NCBI GenBank assembly: GCA_020052325.1
Contig: JAGVPF010000054.1
Coordinates: 1 to 7,197 of the forward strand
DNA from: an archaeon
Lineage (GTDB): Archaea; Micrarchaeota; Micrarchaeia; Anstonellales; Bilamarchaeaceae
Reading direction: 5' to 3'
DNA length: 7,197 nt
Made by a program: the position numbers and the translations under genes. Position 1 is the stretch's first letter, and the number at the start of each line of letters is the position of its first letter. The notes under the pieces were generated by a model. It ran no database searches, was not told where the DNA came from, and was given only the letters and a program-made list of their open reading frames with translations. This document shows, piece by piece, positions 1 through 6,268 of this stretch.

Positions 1-66
1 ACTGTAACGTGAAGAACTGAGCAAAATAAGCCATCGGAGACGATACTGAACGCTGGTGACGTGAGT

Positions 67-213
67 TCAAACGAAGCCGCGCTCCAGCACAAGATCCAGG
101 TAGATCCTCTGGGCGGTCAGACCCGCCTCTAGCGCGTGCTCTATCTGCTCATGGAACGGCCTGCATCGGCTCTCCCTGCCGGCGGTCGGAATGGCTGGAC
201 CGACCGCTGACAT
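67..213 (-). pseudogene. Remnant of an IS21-family transposase (IstA), N-terminal part
   Basis: Read on the - strand, this is a 48-codon fragment ending in TGA. Its translation contains GRESRCRPFHEQIEHALEAG followed by LTAQRIYLDLVLERGF. That matches the well-known stretch of IS21-type IstA transposases around 'RxCxPFxxxIxxxLExGLxAQRIYxDLxxExGF', just before the DDE catalytic core. A weak continuation is readable past the stop (SVQYRLRWL, like IstA SVQRYVRRL) toward position 30, so the stop interrupts homology rather than ending a real protein. There is also an in-frame TAG directly before the ATG at 213. The N-terminal helix-turn-helix, the DDE core and any istB are absent from what is visible. 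IstA normally exceeds 300 residues, so this is a decayed scar. The family call comes from recognising the motif by eye; a search would settle it. Confidence 0.72.
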
Positions 214-227
214 CTATTCCTCATACA

Positions 228-788
228 ATGAAACGACTAGAGTGTACTGCCTATCACGAAGCTGGCCATGCGGTCGCCTCCCGGCTTCTGCATCGCGCCT
301 TTAAATATGTTTCCCTTGAGCCAACAGGAGACAGTGTGGGACGGTTGATTTCCCATAAATGCAGAGTAGATTGGGAAGAAGATCAATACGATGATTCAAC
401 GCGAGCGAGAAATCGGCGAGATCATTTAGCTATTATTAGCTTGGCAGGTTTAGAAGCGGAGAAGCTTTTCTGCAGGAGATATAACTGGCTCGGGTCGGAT
501 TCCGATATACACTACTGTGTGGAGATGTTGCTCTCATGGTGCGGCAGTGCGGAACAAACGAGTGCTTACGTGGAATGGCTTCGTATACGAGCAAAGGGCT
601 TGATGCAATTGTGGTTCGGTGCTGTCCATGTGTTAGCGCAAGAACTTCTTAAAAAGCATAGAATAGGTGCAAAGGATGCATACCGCATTATAGACGAGGC
701 CATGAAGGACAATGGTCTAATAGATAGGTGCCGGGGTGGAGGCATGGATAGATGTTTAAACATGCAACCCAATTGGTTAATCCCGTGA
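228..788 (+). CDS. Standalone FtsH-type (M41-like) zinc metallopeptidase domain protein
   Basis: This 186-residue protein is probably a zinc-dependent peptidase. The zinc motif is seen directly: AYHEAGHAV at residues 8-16, giving His10, Glu11 (catalytic) and His14. A second conserved block, SLAGLEAEKLF (71-81) followed by LGSDSDI (88-94), has the layout of the FtsH/M41 peptidase 'LGGRxAEExxxG...GASNDL' segment, so Asp93 is the likely third zinc ligand. FtsH itself has membrane helices and an AAA+ ATPase before this domain. Both are missing here, so the protein resembles the small cytosolic M41-like proteins found on phages and islands. It has no signal peptide. ATG 228 is the only ATG that fits and places HExxH right at the N-terminus, as in such short homologues, but no clear Shine-Dalgarno is visible. 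Substrate and role are unknown. Confidence 0.8.
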   Translation: MKRLECTAYHEAGHAVASRLLHRAFKYVSLEPTGDSVGRLISHKCRVDWEEDQYDDSTRARNRRDHLAIISLAGLEAEKLFCRRYNWLGSDSDIHYCVEMLLSWCGSAEQTSAYVEWLRIRAKGLMQLWFGAVHVLAQELLKKHRIGAKDAYRIIDEAMKDNGLIDRCRGGGMDRCLNMQPNWLIP

Positions 789-838
789 AGGCACGTAATC
801 TCCTCCCACCCACGTCGTTCTCAAATCGGAAAGGAACC

Positions 839-958
839 ATGAACGTTGAGGGGACATCCTCGGTAGGTTCCAACCTCTCGTGGCTTCGAAATGCAGTCGA
901 GGATCCGCTGAAAGAGGCGAACATCGGGAAGCTCCCCGACGATCACTACAACTTCTAA
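839..958 (+). CDS. Possible 39-residue small protein, doubtful
   Basis: A short ORF lies in the gap between the peptidase gene and the 420-codon gene. It begins at an ATG preceded by GGAAAGGA only three to four bases away, a plausible but tight ribosome site, and ends with TAA at 956. The product (MNVEGTSSVG... ending LPDDHYNF) is hydrophilic, with one possible amphipathic helix (LSWLRNAVEDPLKEANIGKL). The same frame stays open back to an ATG at 752 inside the preceding gene, which would give 68 residues. I recognise no family. It may simply be chance open frame; the ribosome-site-like sequence and collinear orientation are the only support. Confidence 0.25.
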   Translation: MNVEGTSSVGSNLSWLRNAVEDPLKEANIGKLPDDHYNF

Positions 959-984
959 ATCATGATGTCTGAGGATATCCCGCC

Positions 985-2247
985 ATGCCAGTATCCAATA
1001 CTTCAGATAACGGTAAGCCGCCTTATACCGAAGAAGATGCCGTTAATAAATTCACTACTTATTATAATTCCTGGCTTCGAGAAAGAGTTTCTTATCAAGC
1101 TTGGCTTGAGATTGATATGAAATCTGAGCCAAGAGCCGGAGATATAATCAAGGCTATGCTCTTGCCCAATATTGAACGGCGTGCTTTCTGGGGCAGTAGT
1201 GATTTTATGAAGCCCAAAAATAGGCATTGTTATATGGGCCCATTTTGTTTAGTCAATTATCAGGTGACAAAAGAAGGCGAAGGGCAATTAGCAACAATGC
1301 TGAGTATAATCAAGACCTTTCATGGTTTGGCAACTGATGAATCGCTTGCTTATGCGATTCAGGCATTTGCTATGTGCATCGATTATGACCGATACCTTAA
1401 GGGGCAGCATTCCATGCTTTTCCCGATCGTTAACAGTACAAAAGAAATTACAGAATACCCCAAATGGGTAGTTGACTATTTTCTTAAGACACCGCTAATC
1501 GTATTCGATAAGCTTCTTTATGCTTGGAGCATACTCGGAGTGATGATATTTAAAGGATTTATGTTTAAACCAGATCCTAAAAAAGGGCCAGGGAGATGGT
1601 ATTATTTTTCGTTTCCTCCAACATGGCGCACCGCCAAGGAGCTAGAAAAATCTTTTGCTGATAGAAAGATGGAGTTACCGAAAGTCCCGGTATTTGTAGA
1701 TCTTCGTGATCTTCCATTGGCAGAGCAACTCCCCAGCCTGAAGAGCACTATAGCCCAGAACGCGTCTCCCTTGGTCAAAGAACTGACAAAATTAGCCGCC
1801 ATGATGGAACAGCCAGTAGATTCCAGCGCACCTGAAACAACTAAGGCCAAGTATTGCCCTTATAGATTCCCTACCCCTCATGGTACCAAGTGGGAAGGTA
1901 TCAGCATAATCTTTACATCACCATATGCAGTCAGAATAAAAGTGAAAGATCTCATTAGAAGGTACTCATATGCAGAATTGGGATTTGCGGACAGACGTAA
2001 AGCGGATTCCCCTGATACACGATGGGGTATCCTGAGAATTATTGCGGAACATCAAGGAGAACTAGTTGCTGGCCATGATTATTTTGACCCTAAAATATTT
2101 GGGCGCCTGAAGGCTTCTATAAAAGAATTGCGGCAAAGACTAAAAGCCATTTTTGGATTGGCGGACGATCCTTTTTGTCCATATTCTGCAACGCATATTA
2201 AAAAGAAAGGATACAGAACAAGATTTGATATTTATGTAGAAAAATAA
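985..2247 (+). CDS. Hypothetical protein, 420 aa, possible C-terminal winged-helix-like domain
   Basis: I do not recognise this protein. The start is ATG 985, nine bases after GAGGA (971-975). The N-terminal two thirds (about 15-240) are rich in aromatic residues, with blocks such as FWGSSDFMKPKNRHCYMGPF (68-87). One hydrophobic patch, LIVFDKLLYAWSILGVMIFKGFMF (171-194), is broken by charged residues, so it is more likely buried than membrane-spanning. A linker of low conservation appearance (240-285) follows. The last section (about 303-418) looks like a compact independent domain: a beta-rich start (WEGISIIF...VRIKVKDL), then YSYAELGFADRRK...RWGILRIIAEHQGEL, then a basic helix LKASIKELRQRLKAIFGL and a final strand FDIYV. 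This layout resembles winged-helix DNA-binding domains, but that is inference. The gene is more AT-rich than those after 2600, consistent with accessory or transferred DNA. Confidence 0.85.
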   Translation: MPVSNTSDNGKPPYTEEDAVNKFTTYYNSWLRERVSYQAWLEIDMKSEPRAGDIIKAMLLPNIERRAFWGSSDFMKPKNRHCYMGPFCLVNYQVTKEGEGQLATMLSIIKTFHGLATDESLAYAIQAFAMCIDYDRYLKGQHSMLFPIVNSTKEITEYPKWVVDYFLKTPLIVFDKLLYAWSILGVMIFKGFMFKPDPKKGPGRWYYFSFPPTWRTAKELEKSFADRKMELPKVPVFVDLRDLPLAEQLPSLKSTIAQNASPLVKELTKLAAMMEQPVDSSAPETTKAKYCPYRFPTPHGTKWEGISIIFTSPYAVRIKVKDLIRRYSYAELGFADRRKADSPDTRWGILRIIAEHQGELVAGHDYFDPKIFGRLKASIKELRQRLKAIFGLADDPFCPYSATHIKKKGYRTRFDIYVEK

Positions 2248-2329
2248 TGACATAGAAAAAATGACCTGATTCTTCCGTACAAGATTATCTTCCGCACTAA
2301 AGCCGCTCACGTTCCCTCCAATTTGCCGC

Positions 2330-2347
2330 TCGGTGAATATTCACCGA
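2330..2347. promoter_or_regulatory. Perfect 18-bp palindrome, candidate operator
   Basis: The sequence TCGGTGAATATTCACCGA is identical to its own reverse complement over 18 bases. Perfect dyads of this length and AT-rich centre are typical of binding sites for dimeric helix-turn-helix repressors, including phage repressors. It lies in a gene-free region 284 bp before the ATG of the primase gene, and its core recurs at 2455. No repressor gene is in the window, so the binding protein is unknown. Confidence 0.5.
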
Positions 2348-2454
2348 TATCTCCACAGAAATTATTATTACTTCTCCCATTTTCCAACTATCACGTAATC
2401 AACACATTGTGTCTTGCAATCCGGCCTATCTCCCTAAAATCAGATGCCCTTCTT

Positions 2455-2467
2455 GTGAATAATCACC
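2455..2467. promoter_or_regulatory. Second candidate operator, near-copy of the 2330 palindrome core
   Basis: GTGAATAATCACC matches GTGAATATTCACC (2333-2345) at 12 of 13 bases, and GTGA/TCAC dyad symmetry is kept (2455-2458 with 2463-2466). The two centres are 122 bp apart. Repetition of the same core in a short gene-free interval supports a common binding protein, possibly acting cooperatively. The exact limits of the site cannot be set by eye. Confidence 0.42.
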
Positions 2468-2516
2468 ATTAGTTTACGAAGAGTGATTTCCATATATGCA
2501 ATGCGATACAGATATT

Positions 2517-2541
2517 ATTCATAATTCCTTGAAATATGAAT
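2517..2541. repeat. 25-bp imperfect inverted repeat, AT-rich
   Basis: ATTCATAATTC (2517-2527) and GAAATATGAAT (2531-2541) are inverted repeats of 11 bases with one mismatch, separated by three bases (CTT). The element differs in sequence from the palindromes at 2330 and 2455. It ends exactly where the base composition turns GC-rich. It could be a protein-binding dyad or a small hairpin; it lacks a U-tract, so it is not a terminator on the + strand. Confidence 0.4.
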
Positions 2542-2543
2542 CA

Positions 2544-2605
2544 GCCGGGCCGCGCATTCACCGATGCACCGGGCGAGCGCTCACCCCTCAGGGGGGCGGC
2601 CCGGC
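2544..2605. repeat. GC-rich multi-stem inverted repeat before the primase gene
   Basis: GCCGGGCCGC (2544-2553) and GCGGCCCGGC (2596-2605) form a perfect 10-bp stem. Inside it, GCAT/ATGC (2554-2557 with 2564-2567) and CCCC/GGGG (2584-2587 with 2591-2594) can form two more stems, with the 8-bp palindrome GAGCGCTC (2575-2582) between them. CCGGGC recurs at 2569 and can also pair with the right arm, so alternative folds exist. The structure ends 26 bases before ATG 2632. As RNA it would fold strongly in the leader of the primase message. As single-stranded DNA it could be an origin or recognition hairpin. No function is shown by sequence alone. Confidence 0.5.
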
Positions 2606-2631
2606 CGTAGAGAGTGAAAGTGAGAGTGAGC

Positions 2632-4743
2632 ATGACAACACCAGATATATCACATGAGAAAACCCTTCTAAAAAAGATCCTCGCTAGTCTTCGGATCGCC
2701 CGCGGCCCCGATGCACGTGGGGAATATGTTTGTTGGTGTCCTTTCCATCCTGATGGGAAAGGTAAGCCACCACACCAACCCAACCTATTTGTTTCAGAAC
2801 GCGGATTTTATTGTCATGCCTGTGGCGCAAAAGGCAGCCTCGTGCAACTTGCAGAGAAGCTCGGAGTGCAAACCAAGGCAGCCGGCAATGACCCGGAGGC
2901 CATATACGATTATTGCGATGAGAATGGCACCTTGCTCTTTCAAGTCATCCGATTTCGAGGAAAGAGGTTCCGGCAGCGTCGTCCCGACGGGAAAGACGGC
3001 TGGATCTGGGACCTAAAAAGCGTTCGTCGGGTGCCCTATCGTCTACCAGAGCTGTTTACCGCCCCCCCGGACGAGACTGTTTACATCGTGGAAGGCGAGA
3101 AAGATTGCGACCGTCTCGCTGCCGCAGGACTGATTGCGACGACGAATCCCGGTGGCGCCGGCAAATGGCGCAGGGAGTACAGCGAGCCGTCGCGAGGCCG
3201 GGCAGTGGCGATCCTCTCCGACAATGACGAGCCAGGGAGAGGACATGTCCAGAGTGTCGCGCATATGCTCCATGGCGCGGCGAAGTCGATCAAGCTGATT
3301 GATCTACCGGGCTTGCCCGAGAAAGGCGACGTCAGCGATTGGCTCGCCACGGGGCACACCATTGAAGAACTGAAGCACCTGATCGACGCAGCGCCGAATT
3401 GGGGGCCCACCTCGTCCCAAGTGAGCGCGCCAATAGCCATAGAGCGAACTGGAAGCGCTAAGTCGTCATGGCCTGATCCGCCCGCTGATGCCGCATTTCA
3501 CGGGCTGGCCGGTGATTTCGTACGCGCTATCGAGCCTCACACGGAAGCCGATCCTGTGGCGCTGCTTCTTTCGTTTCTCGTGGCGTTGGGCAACGTGGTG
3601 GAGCGGGCTGCCCACTTTATAGCGGACGGGGCAAAGCACTATACAAATCTCTTCTGTGTGCTGGTGGGAACGACATCAAAATCCCGCAAGGGAACGTCGT
3701 GGGCGCAGACTCTGCGTCCATTCCAGGTGGTGGATGAAGAATGGGCTAGGGATCGAGTGCAGCACGGGTTATCCAGCGGCGAGGGATTGATCTGGGGTGT
3801 GAGAGACCAAATTGAACGGCTCGAGCCGATACGGGACAAGAAGCGTATCGTGGATTACCAGACCGTGATTGAGGATCAAGGTGTTGAGGATAAACGACTT
3901 CTGGTTGCCGAAACCGAATTTGCGATGACTTTGCGTGTAATGGGCCGAGATGGGAACACTCTTTCAGCAATAGTGCGTAACGCCTGGGACACAGGCAATC
4001 TGCGCGTGCTGACCAAGAACCAGCCGGCGAAGTCCACCGGCGCCCATGTATCTATCATAGGACACATCACGAAGGACGAATGTCTTCGTTACTTCGATAG
4101 GACGGAAGTGGCAAATGGTTTCGGCAACAGGTTCATCTGGGCGTGCGTAAGAAGATCGAAGCTCCTTCCGGAAGGAGGCCGCATCCATGAAGTGGACTTC
4201 GGGCCGCTGGTGCAGCGTTTATCGGCCGCCAAGGAATTCGCCTGCGCTACGAGTGAGATGACGCGCGATGAGACGGCCCGCTCCTTGTGGTATGGAGTCT
4301 ATCCGGTATTGGCAGAGGGGCAGCCGGGGCTCCTTGGGGCAATCCTGGCCAGGGCCGAGGCTCAGGTGATGCGGCTTGCCTGCGTTTACGCGCTCCTGGA
4401 TTTATCGCAGACAGTACGGTGTGAGCACTTGGAAGCAGCGCTTGCCGTCTGGAAATACTGCGAGGACTCGGCGCGTTTCATCTTCGGTGATGCTCTGGGC
4501 GATCCCCTGGCGGACGAGATCCTCCGCATATTGAGAGGAATGGAAGGCGGCATGACCCGTACCGAGATAAGCAATTGCTTTGGGAGGAACAGGGAGGCAA
4601 GGGAGATCACACGGGCGCTGGAACGGCTCATCGAGCATGGGCTGGCCCGGTGCGAGAAAGAAGGCGGAGCTCCGGGGCGCCCAATAGAGCGATGGTTCCC
4701 AGCGAACGGGGCGCGTTTTAAAACCAGCGAGGGTACGAAATAA
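2632..4743 (+). CDS. Phage/mobile-element DNA primase with DUF3987-like ATPase domain
   Basis: This 703-residue protein probably starts replication of the element by making primers, coupled to an ATPase. Domains in order are as follows. A CHC2-type zinc finger has Cys36, His39, Cys61 and Cys64. A TOPRIM domain (about 148-255) has YIVEGEKDCDRL with Glu154 and the acidic pair in SDNDEPG (Asp197, Asp199). A DUF3987/YfjI-like ATPase (about 285-615) has a P-loop-like VLVGTTSKSRKGTS (343-356), acidic AETEF (426-430) and NGFGNRFIW with a possible arginine finger at Arg500. A probable winged helix (626-690) is at the C-terminus. The frame is open back to GTG codons at 2614, 2620 and 2626; I prefer ATG 2632, though the ribosome site (GAGAGTGAG) is weak, so up to six extra residues are possible. 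The TAA stop lies inside a repeat array. The family call is confident; helicase activity is inference. Confidence 0.9.
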   Translation: MTTPDISHEKTLLKKILASLRIARGPDARGEYVCWCPFHPDGKGKPPHQPNLFVSERGFYCHACGAKGSLVQLAEKLGVQTKAAGNDPEAIYDYCDENGTLLFQVIRFRGKRFRQRRPDGKDGWIWDLKSVRRVPYRLPELFTAPPDETVYIVEGEKDCDRLAAAGLIATTNPGGAGKWRREYSEPSRGRAVAILSDNDEPGRGHVQSVAHMLHGAAKSIKLIDLPGLPEKGDVSDWLATGHTIEELKHLIDAAPNWGPTSSQVSAPIAIERTGSAKSSWPDPPADAAFHGLAGDFVRAIEPHTEADPVALLLSFLVALGNVVERAAHFIADGAKHYTNLFCVLVGTTSKSRKGTSWAQTLRPFQVVDEEWARDRVQHGLSSGEGLIWGVRDQIERLEPIRDKKRIVDYQTVIEDQGVEDKRLLVAETEFAMTLRVMGRDGNTLSAIVRNAWDTGNLRVLTKNQPAKSTGAHVSIIGHITKDECLRYFDRTEVANGFGNRFIWACVRRSKLLPEGGRIHEVDFGPLVQRLSAAKEFACATSEMTRDETARSLWYGVYPVLAEGQPGLLGAILARAEAQVMRLACVYALLDLSQTVRCEHLEAALAVWKYCEDSARFIFGDALGDPLADEILRILRGMEGGMTRTEISNCFGRNREAREITRALERLIEHGLARCEKEGGAPGRPIERWFPANGARFKTSEGTK

Positions 4744-4806
4744 ACGAAAGAAACGAAATAATTCGGGAAGGATCGTGGATATGTTCGTTTAATTCGTTTA
4801 TTTCGT
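4735..4806. repeat. Head-to-head array of 9-bp repeats (three plus three), iteron-like
   Basis: Three direct copies of ACGAAA(T/G)AA lie back to back at 4735-4743, 4744-4752 and 4753-4761. On the opposite strand, reading from 4806 down, are ACGAAATAA (4798-4806), ACGAATTAA (4789-4797) and a weaker ACGAACATA (4780-4788). The two sets together make an inverted repeat with 21-base arms (4735-4755 and 4786-4806) and only two mismatches. The first unit contains the TAA stop of the primase gene. The 9-bp period resembles iterons or operator arrays more than a terminator, since a C-run rather than a T-run follows the right arm. A long hairpin could still affect the transcript end. Its position at the primase gene suggests an origin or control site, as inference. 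Confidence 0.6.
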
Positions 4807-4915
4807 CCCCCCACGTTTAGAAGGGTAGTTGAATTAAGCATGGCTGAGGGCAAGGTTGAAGATAGTGCGTAGTAAAACACAGCTTGGAGAGAGGGACAGA
4901 TAGAGGTGTCCGGGC

Positions 4916-5170
4916 ATGAGAATGCGTGAAAGAGGGCATGACGGGCTCGTTCTGATCGTGGATAGGGCTTGCCGCATCACCGTCATTTACGGGCTTAAGC
5001 GAAGTGACACAGCTTCCTTACGCGATCCCAAAAATAGAGCTGTATTCCTGGGATTAGTCGAAATGAGACGCGGGAAAGATAGTCCGGAACCCCGATACGA
5101 GCGGGGCGTGCGGTCAAGCACTACTGAAAGCAGCCGATCACGGTCAGTGAAAAGTGGAGATTGTTCGTGA
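4916..5170 (+). CDS. Hypothetical small protein, 84 aa
   Basis: An 84-codon ORF starts at ATG 4916, seven bases after TAGAGGTG (4901-4908), a good Shine-Dalgarno site that is the best argument for translation. The N-terminal half has a hydrophobic beta-like stretch (GLVLIVDRACRITVIYG, residues 10-26). The C-terminal half is rich in Arg and Ser (SSTTESSRSRSVKSGD) and probably disordered. I recognise no family. It stands between the primase and the ParB-phosphoribosyltransferase gene in the same direction, ending 30 bases before the latter, as a small phage gene would. It could be a spurious frame; the long antisense frame over its 3' part is no better supported. Confidence 0.4.
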   Translation: MRMRERGHDGLVLIVDRACRITVIYGLKRSDTASLRDPKNRAVFLGLVEMRRGKDSPEPRYERGVRSSTTESSRSRSVKSGDCS

Positions 5171-5200
5171 GGAGAGAGAAGGAAACAACGTGGTATCCGC

Positions 5201-6268
5201 ATGAGCAATAGCATCGACAAGATCATCCGCATCACCTGCGAGGGTGCTGGCCTGATGCCGCTCACGGAGATCAAGGAGCTCCAGGGGCAACTGAAAGAGC
5301 TCTCCGTCGAGGGGTACGGGGAACTCAAGAGGTCCATCCTCGAGCACGGCTTCTCCTTCCCGATCGAGGTGGCGGTTATCGGCGGGAGGCCCTTCGGGGT
5401 ACTCGACGGCCACCAGAGGCTGCGGACAGTCAGGGAGATGGTGCGCCGGGAGGGGTATAGCCTGCCCGGCGGCAGGCTGCCGGTGTGTTTCACGCAATGC
5501 CGGGACAGGGAACAGGCCGGGCGCCTGATTCTCCATGCCATCTCGCAATACGGCCGGGTACAGGAGGAAGGGCTATATTCCTTCGCCCATGACTTCAAGA
5601 TCGACCCGAAGAACCTGGTGAGCGATTTCGACATCCCGGACTTCGACACGGAGCGGTTCCTGACGGGGTATTTCGGTGATGGGGCGGATGGGCTGGATAA
5701 GCCTGCCAGTCCCGCAATTGCAGACTACGCAGGGGGACTGATCTATCGCCCGACATTGAACAAGGAGCGGTCCTGCATATTCGCGTCGATACGAAAATGG
5801 CGCGTCTCGACGAAAGAGGCCGATCTGGCACGCATACGGGAGTTCAAGGAGAAAGGCGACCAAGACGCCGCAGGGTCCATCGCCGGGGAGATGGCGGCCA
5901 TGATCGCGGCCATGCTGAAGAACCTGAGCGGGTGGACGGTCACCAACCCGCCCATGGGTACCTCAATAGGGCGGGGGGGTGAGCATTTCGCCACGCTTAT
6001 CGCAGAGAAGACGGCGGAGGGGCTGGGTATACCCCACCTCCCGGTGTTCACGCCAGGGGCACGTAAAACGACGAAGGAGCGAAAGCACCCCGGGGATAGG
6101 GCATATCCGCCCGCCCTTACCATACCTCCCTCCGGAGCGGGGGACAGGTTTCTGCTCATAGACGATGTGTCAACAACGGGCACAACAATCGAACAATGCG
6201 CCGGGCTGCTGGGTACCGTGGGGACGGTATTCCCGATAGTCTGGATCTACAAGGAGGCACTGGAATAA
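5201..6268 (+). CDS. ParB-like domain fused to ComF-type phosphoribosyltransferase
   Basis: This 355-residue protein joins two recognisable modules. Residues about 18-140 are a ParB/Srx-like domain: LTEIKELQGQLKELS, then GFSFPIEV, the hallmark DGHQRL (69-74), and SQYGRVQEEGLYSFAHDFKI (115-134). The whole pattern is close to the ParB-like domain that precedes phage DNA methyltransferases. Residues about 195-350 are a type I phosphoribosyltransferase: NPPMGTSIGRGGEHFATLIA (249-268) corresponds to the substrate-side segment of ComF-like proteins, and LLIDDVSTTGTT (318-329) is the PRPP-binding loop with Asp321 and Asp322. No methyltransferase motif is present. ATG 5201 is the only in-frame start after the TGA at 5168; its AAGGAAA site is about 15 bases away, which is long. 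The stop overlaps the next start (TAATG), so the two are translationally coupled. The reaction and substrate are unknown. Confidence 0.85.
   Translation: MSNSIDKIIRITCEGAGLMPLTEIKELQGQLKELSVEGYGELKRSILEHGFSFPIEVAVIGGRPFGVLDGHQRLRTVREMVRREGYSLPGGRLPVCFTQCRDREQAGRLILHAISQYGRVQEEGLYSFAHDFKIDPKNLVSDFDIPDFDTERFLTGYFGDGADGLDKPASPAIADYAGGLIYRPTLNKERSCIFASIRKWRVSTKEADLARIREFKEKGDQDAAGSIAGEMAAMIAAMLKNLSGWTVTNPPMGTSIGRGGEHFATLIAEKTAEGLGIPHLPVFTPGARKTTKERKHPGDRAYPPALTIPPSGAGDRFLLIDDVSTTGTTIEQCAGLLGTVGTVFPIVWIYKEALE

Larger units (their letters stand above)
2248..2631. other. Non-coding regulatory or origin-like region with several palindromes
   Basis: No believable gene is seen on either strand in this stretch. 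It is AT-rich up to about 2542 and then abruptly GC-rich. It carries a perfect 18-bp palindrome, a near-copy of that palindrome's core, a 25-bp imperfect palindrome and a GC-rich multi-stem structure, all entered separately. A possible sigma-70-like promoter, TTGCAA (2414-2419) and TAAAAT (2435-2440), has a short 15-bp spacer, so I rate it weak. The location, directly upstream of the primase gene and the phage module, suits a control region or replication site. No intrinsic terminator for the preceding 420-codon gene is evident. Confidence 0.5.

Noticed and set aside
2544..2605. Cloverleaf-like fold considered as a tRNA
   Set aside because: It is only 62 bases, lacks the T-loop consensus and a 7-bp acceptor followed by a discriminator and CCA, and no anticodon arm fits.
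4735..4806. Inverted repeat considered as a simple intrinsic terminator
   Set aside because: The stem is AT-rich with a 30-base loop, and the right arm is followed by CCCC instead of a T-run. The 9-bp phasing is better explained as a repeat array, although some effect on transcription end is not excluded.
4386..4880. 164-codon open frame on the - strand covering the 9-bp repeat array
   Set aside because: It is antisense to the primase C-terminal domain; the product is Ser/Arg-rich with no motif and lacks supporting context.
5090..5106. CCCCG/CGGGG hairpin inside the 84-codon ORF
   Set aside because: A five-base stem of this kind is expected by chance in GC-rich DNA, has no T-run and is not repeated elsewhere in the window.
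4987..5649. 220-codon open frame on the - strand
   Set aside because: It overlaps the well-supported ParB domain coding sequence, and its translation is rich in Ser, Pro and Arg with no recognisable motif. It is a shadow frame of GC-rich coding DNA.
6196..6267. Upstream ATG at 6196 as the start of the terminase-like gene
   Set aside because: It lies 72 bases inside the preceding gene, has no ribosome site of note and adds 24 residues without resemblance to anything. ATG 6268 has AAGGAGG and a TAATG junction.
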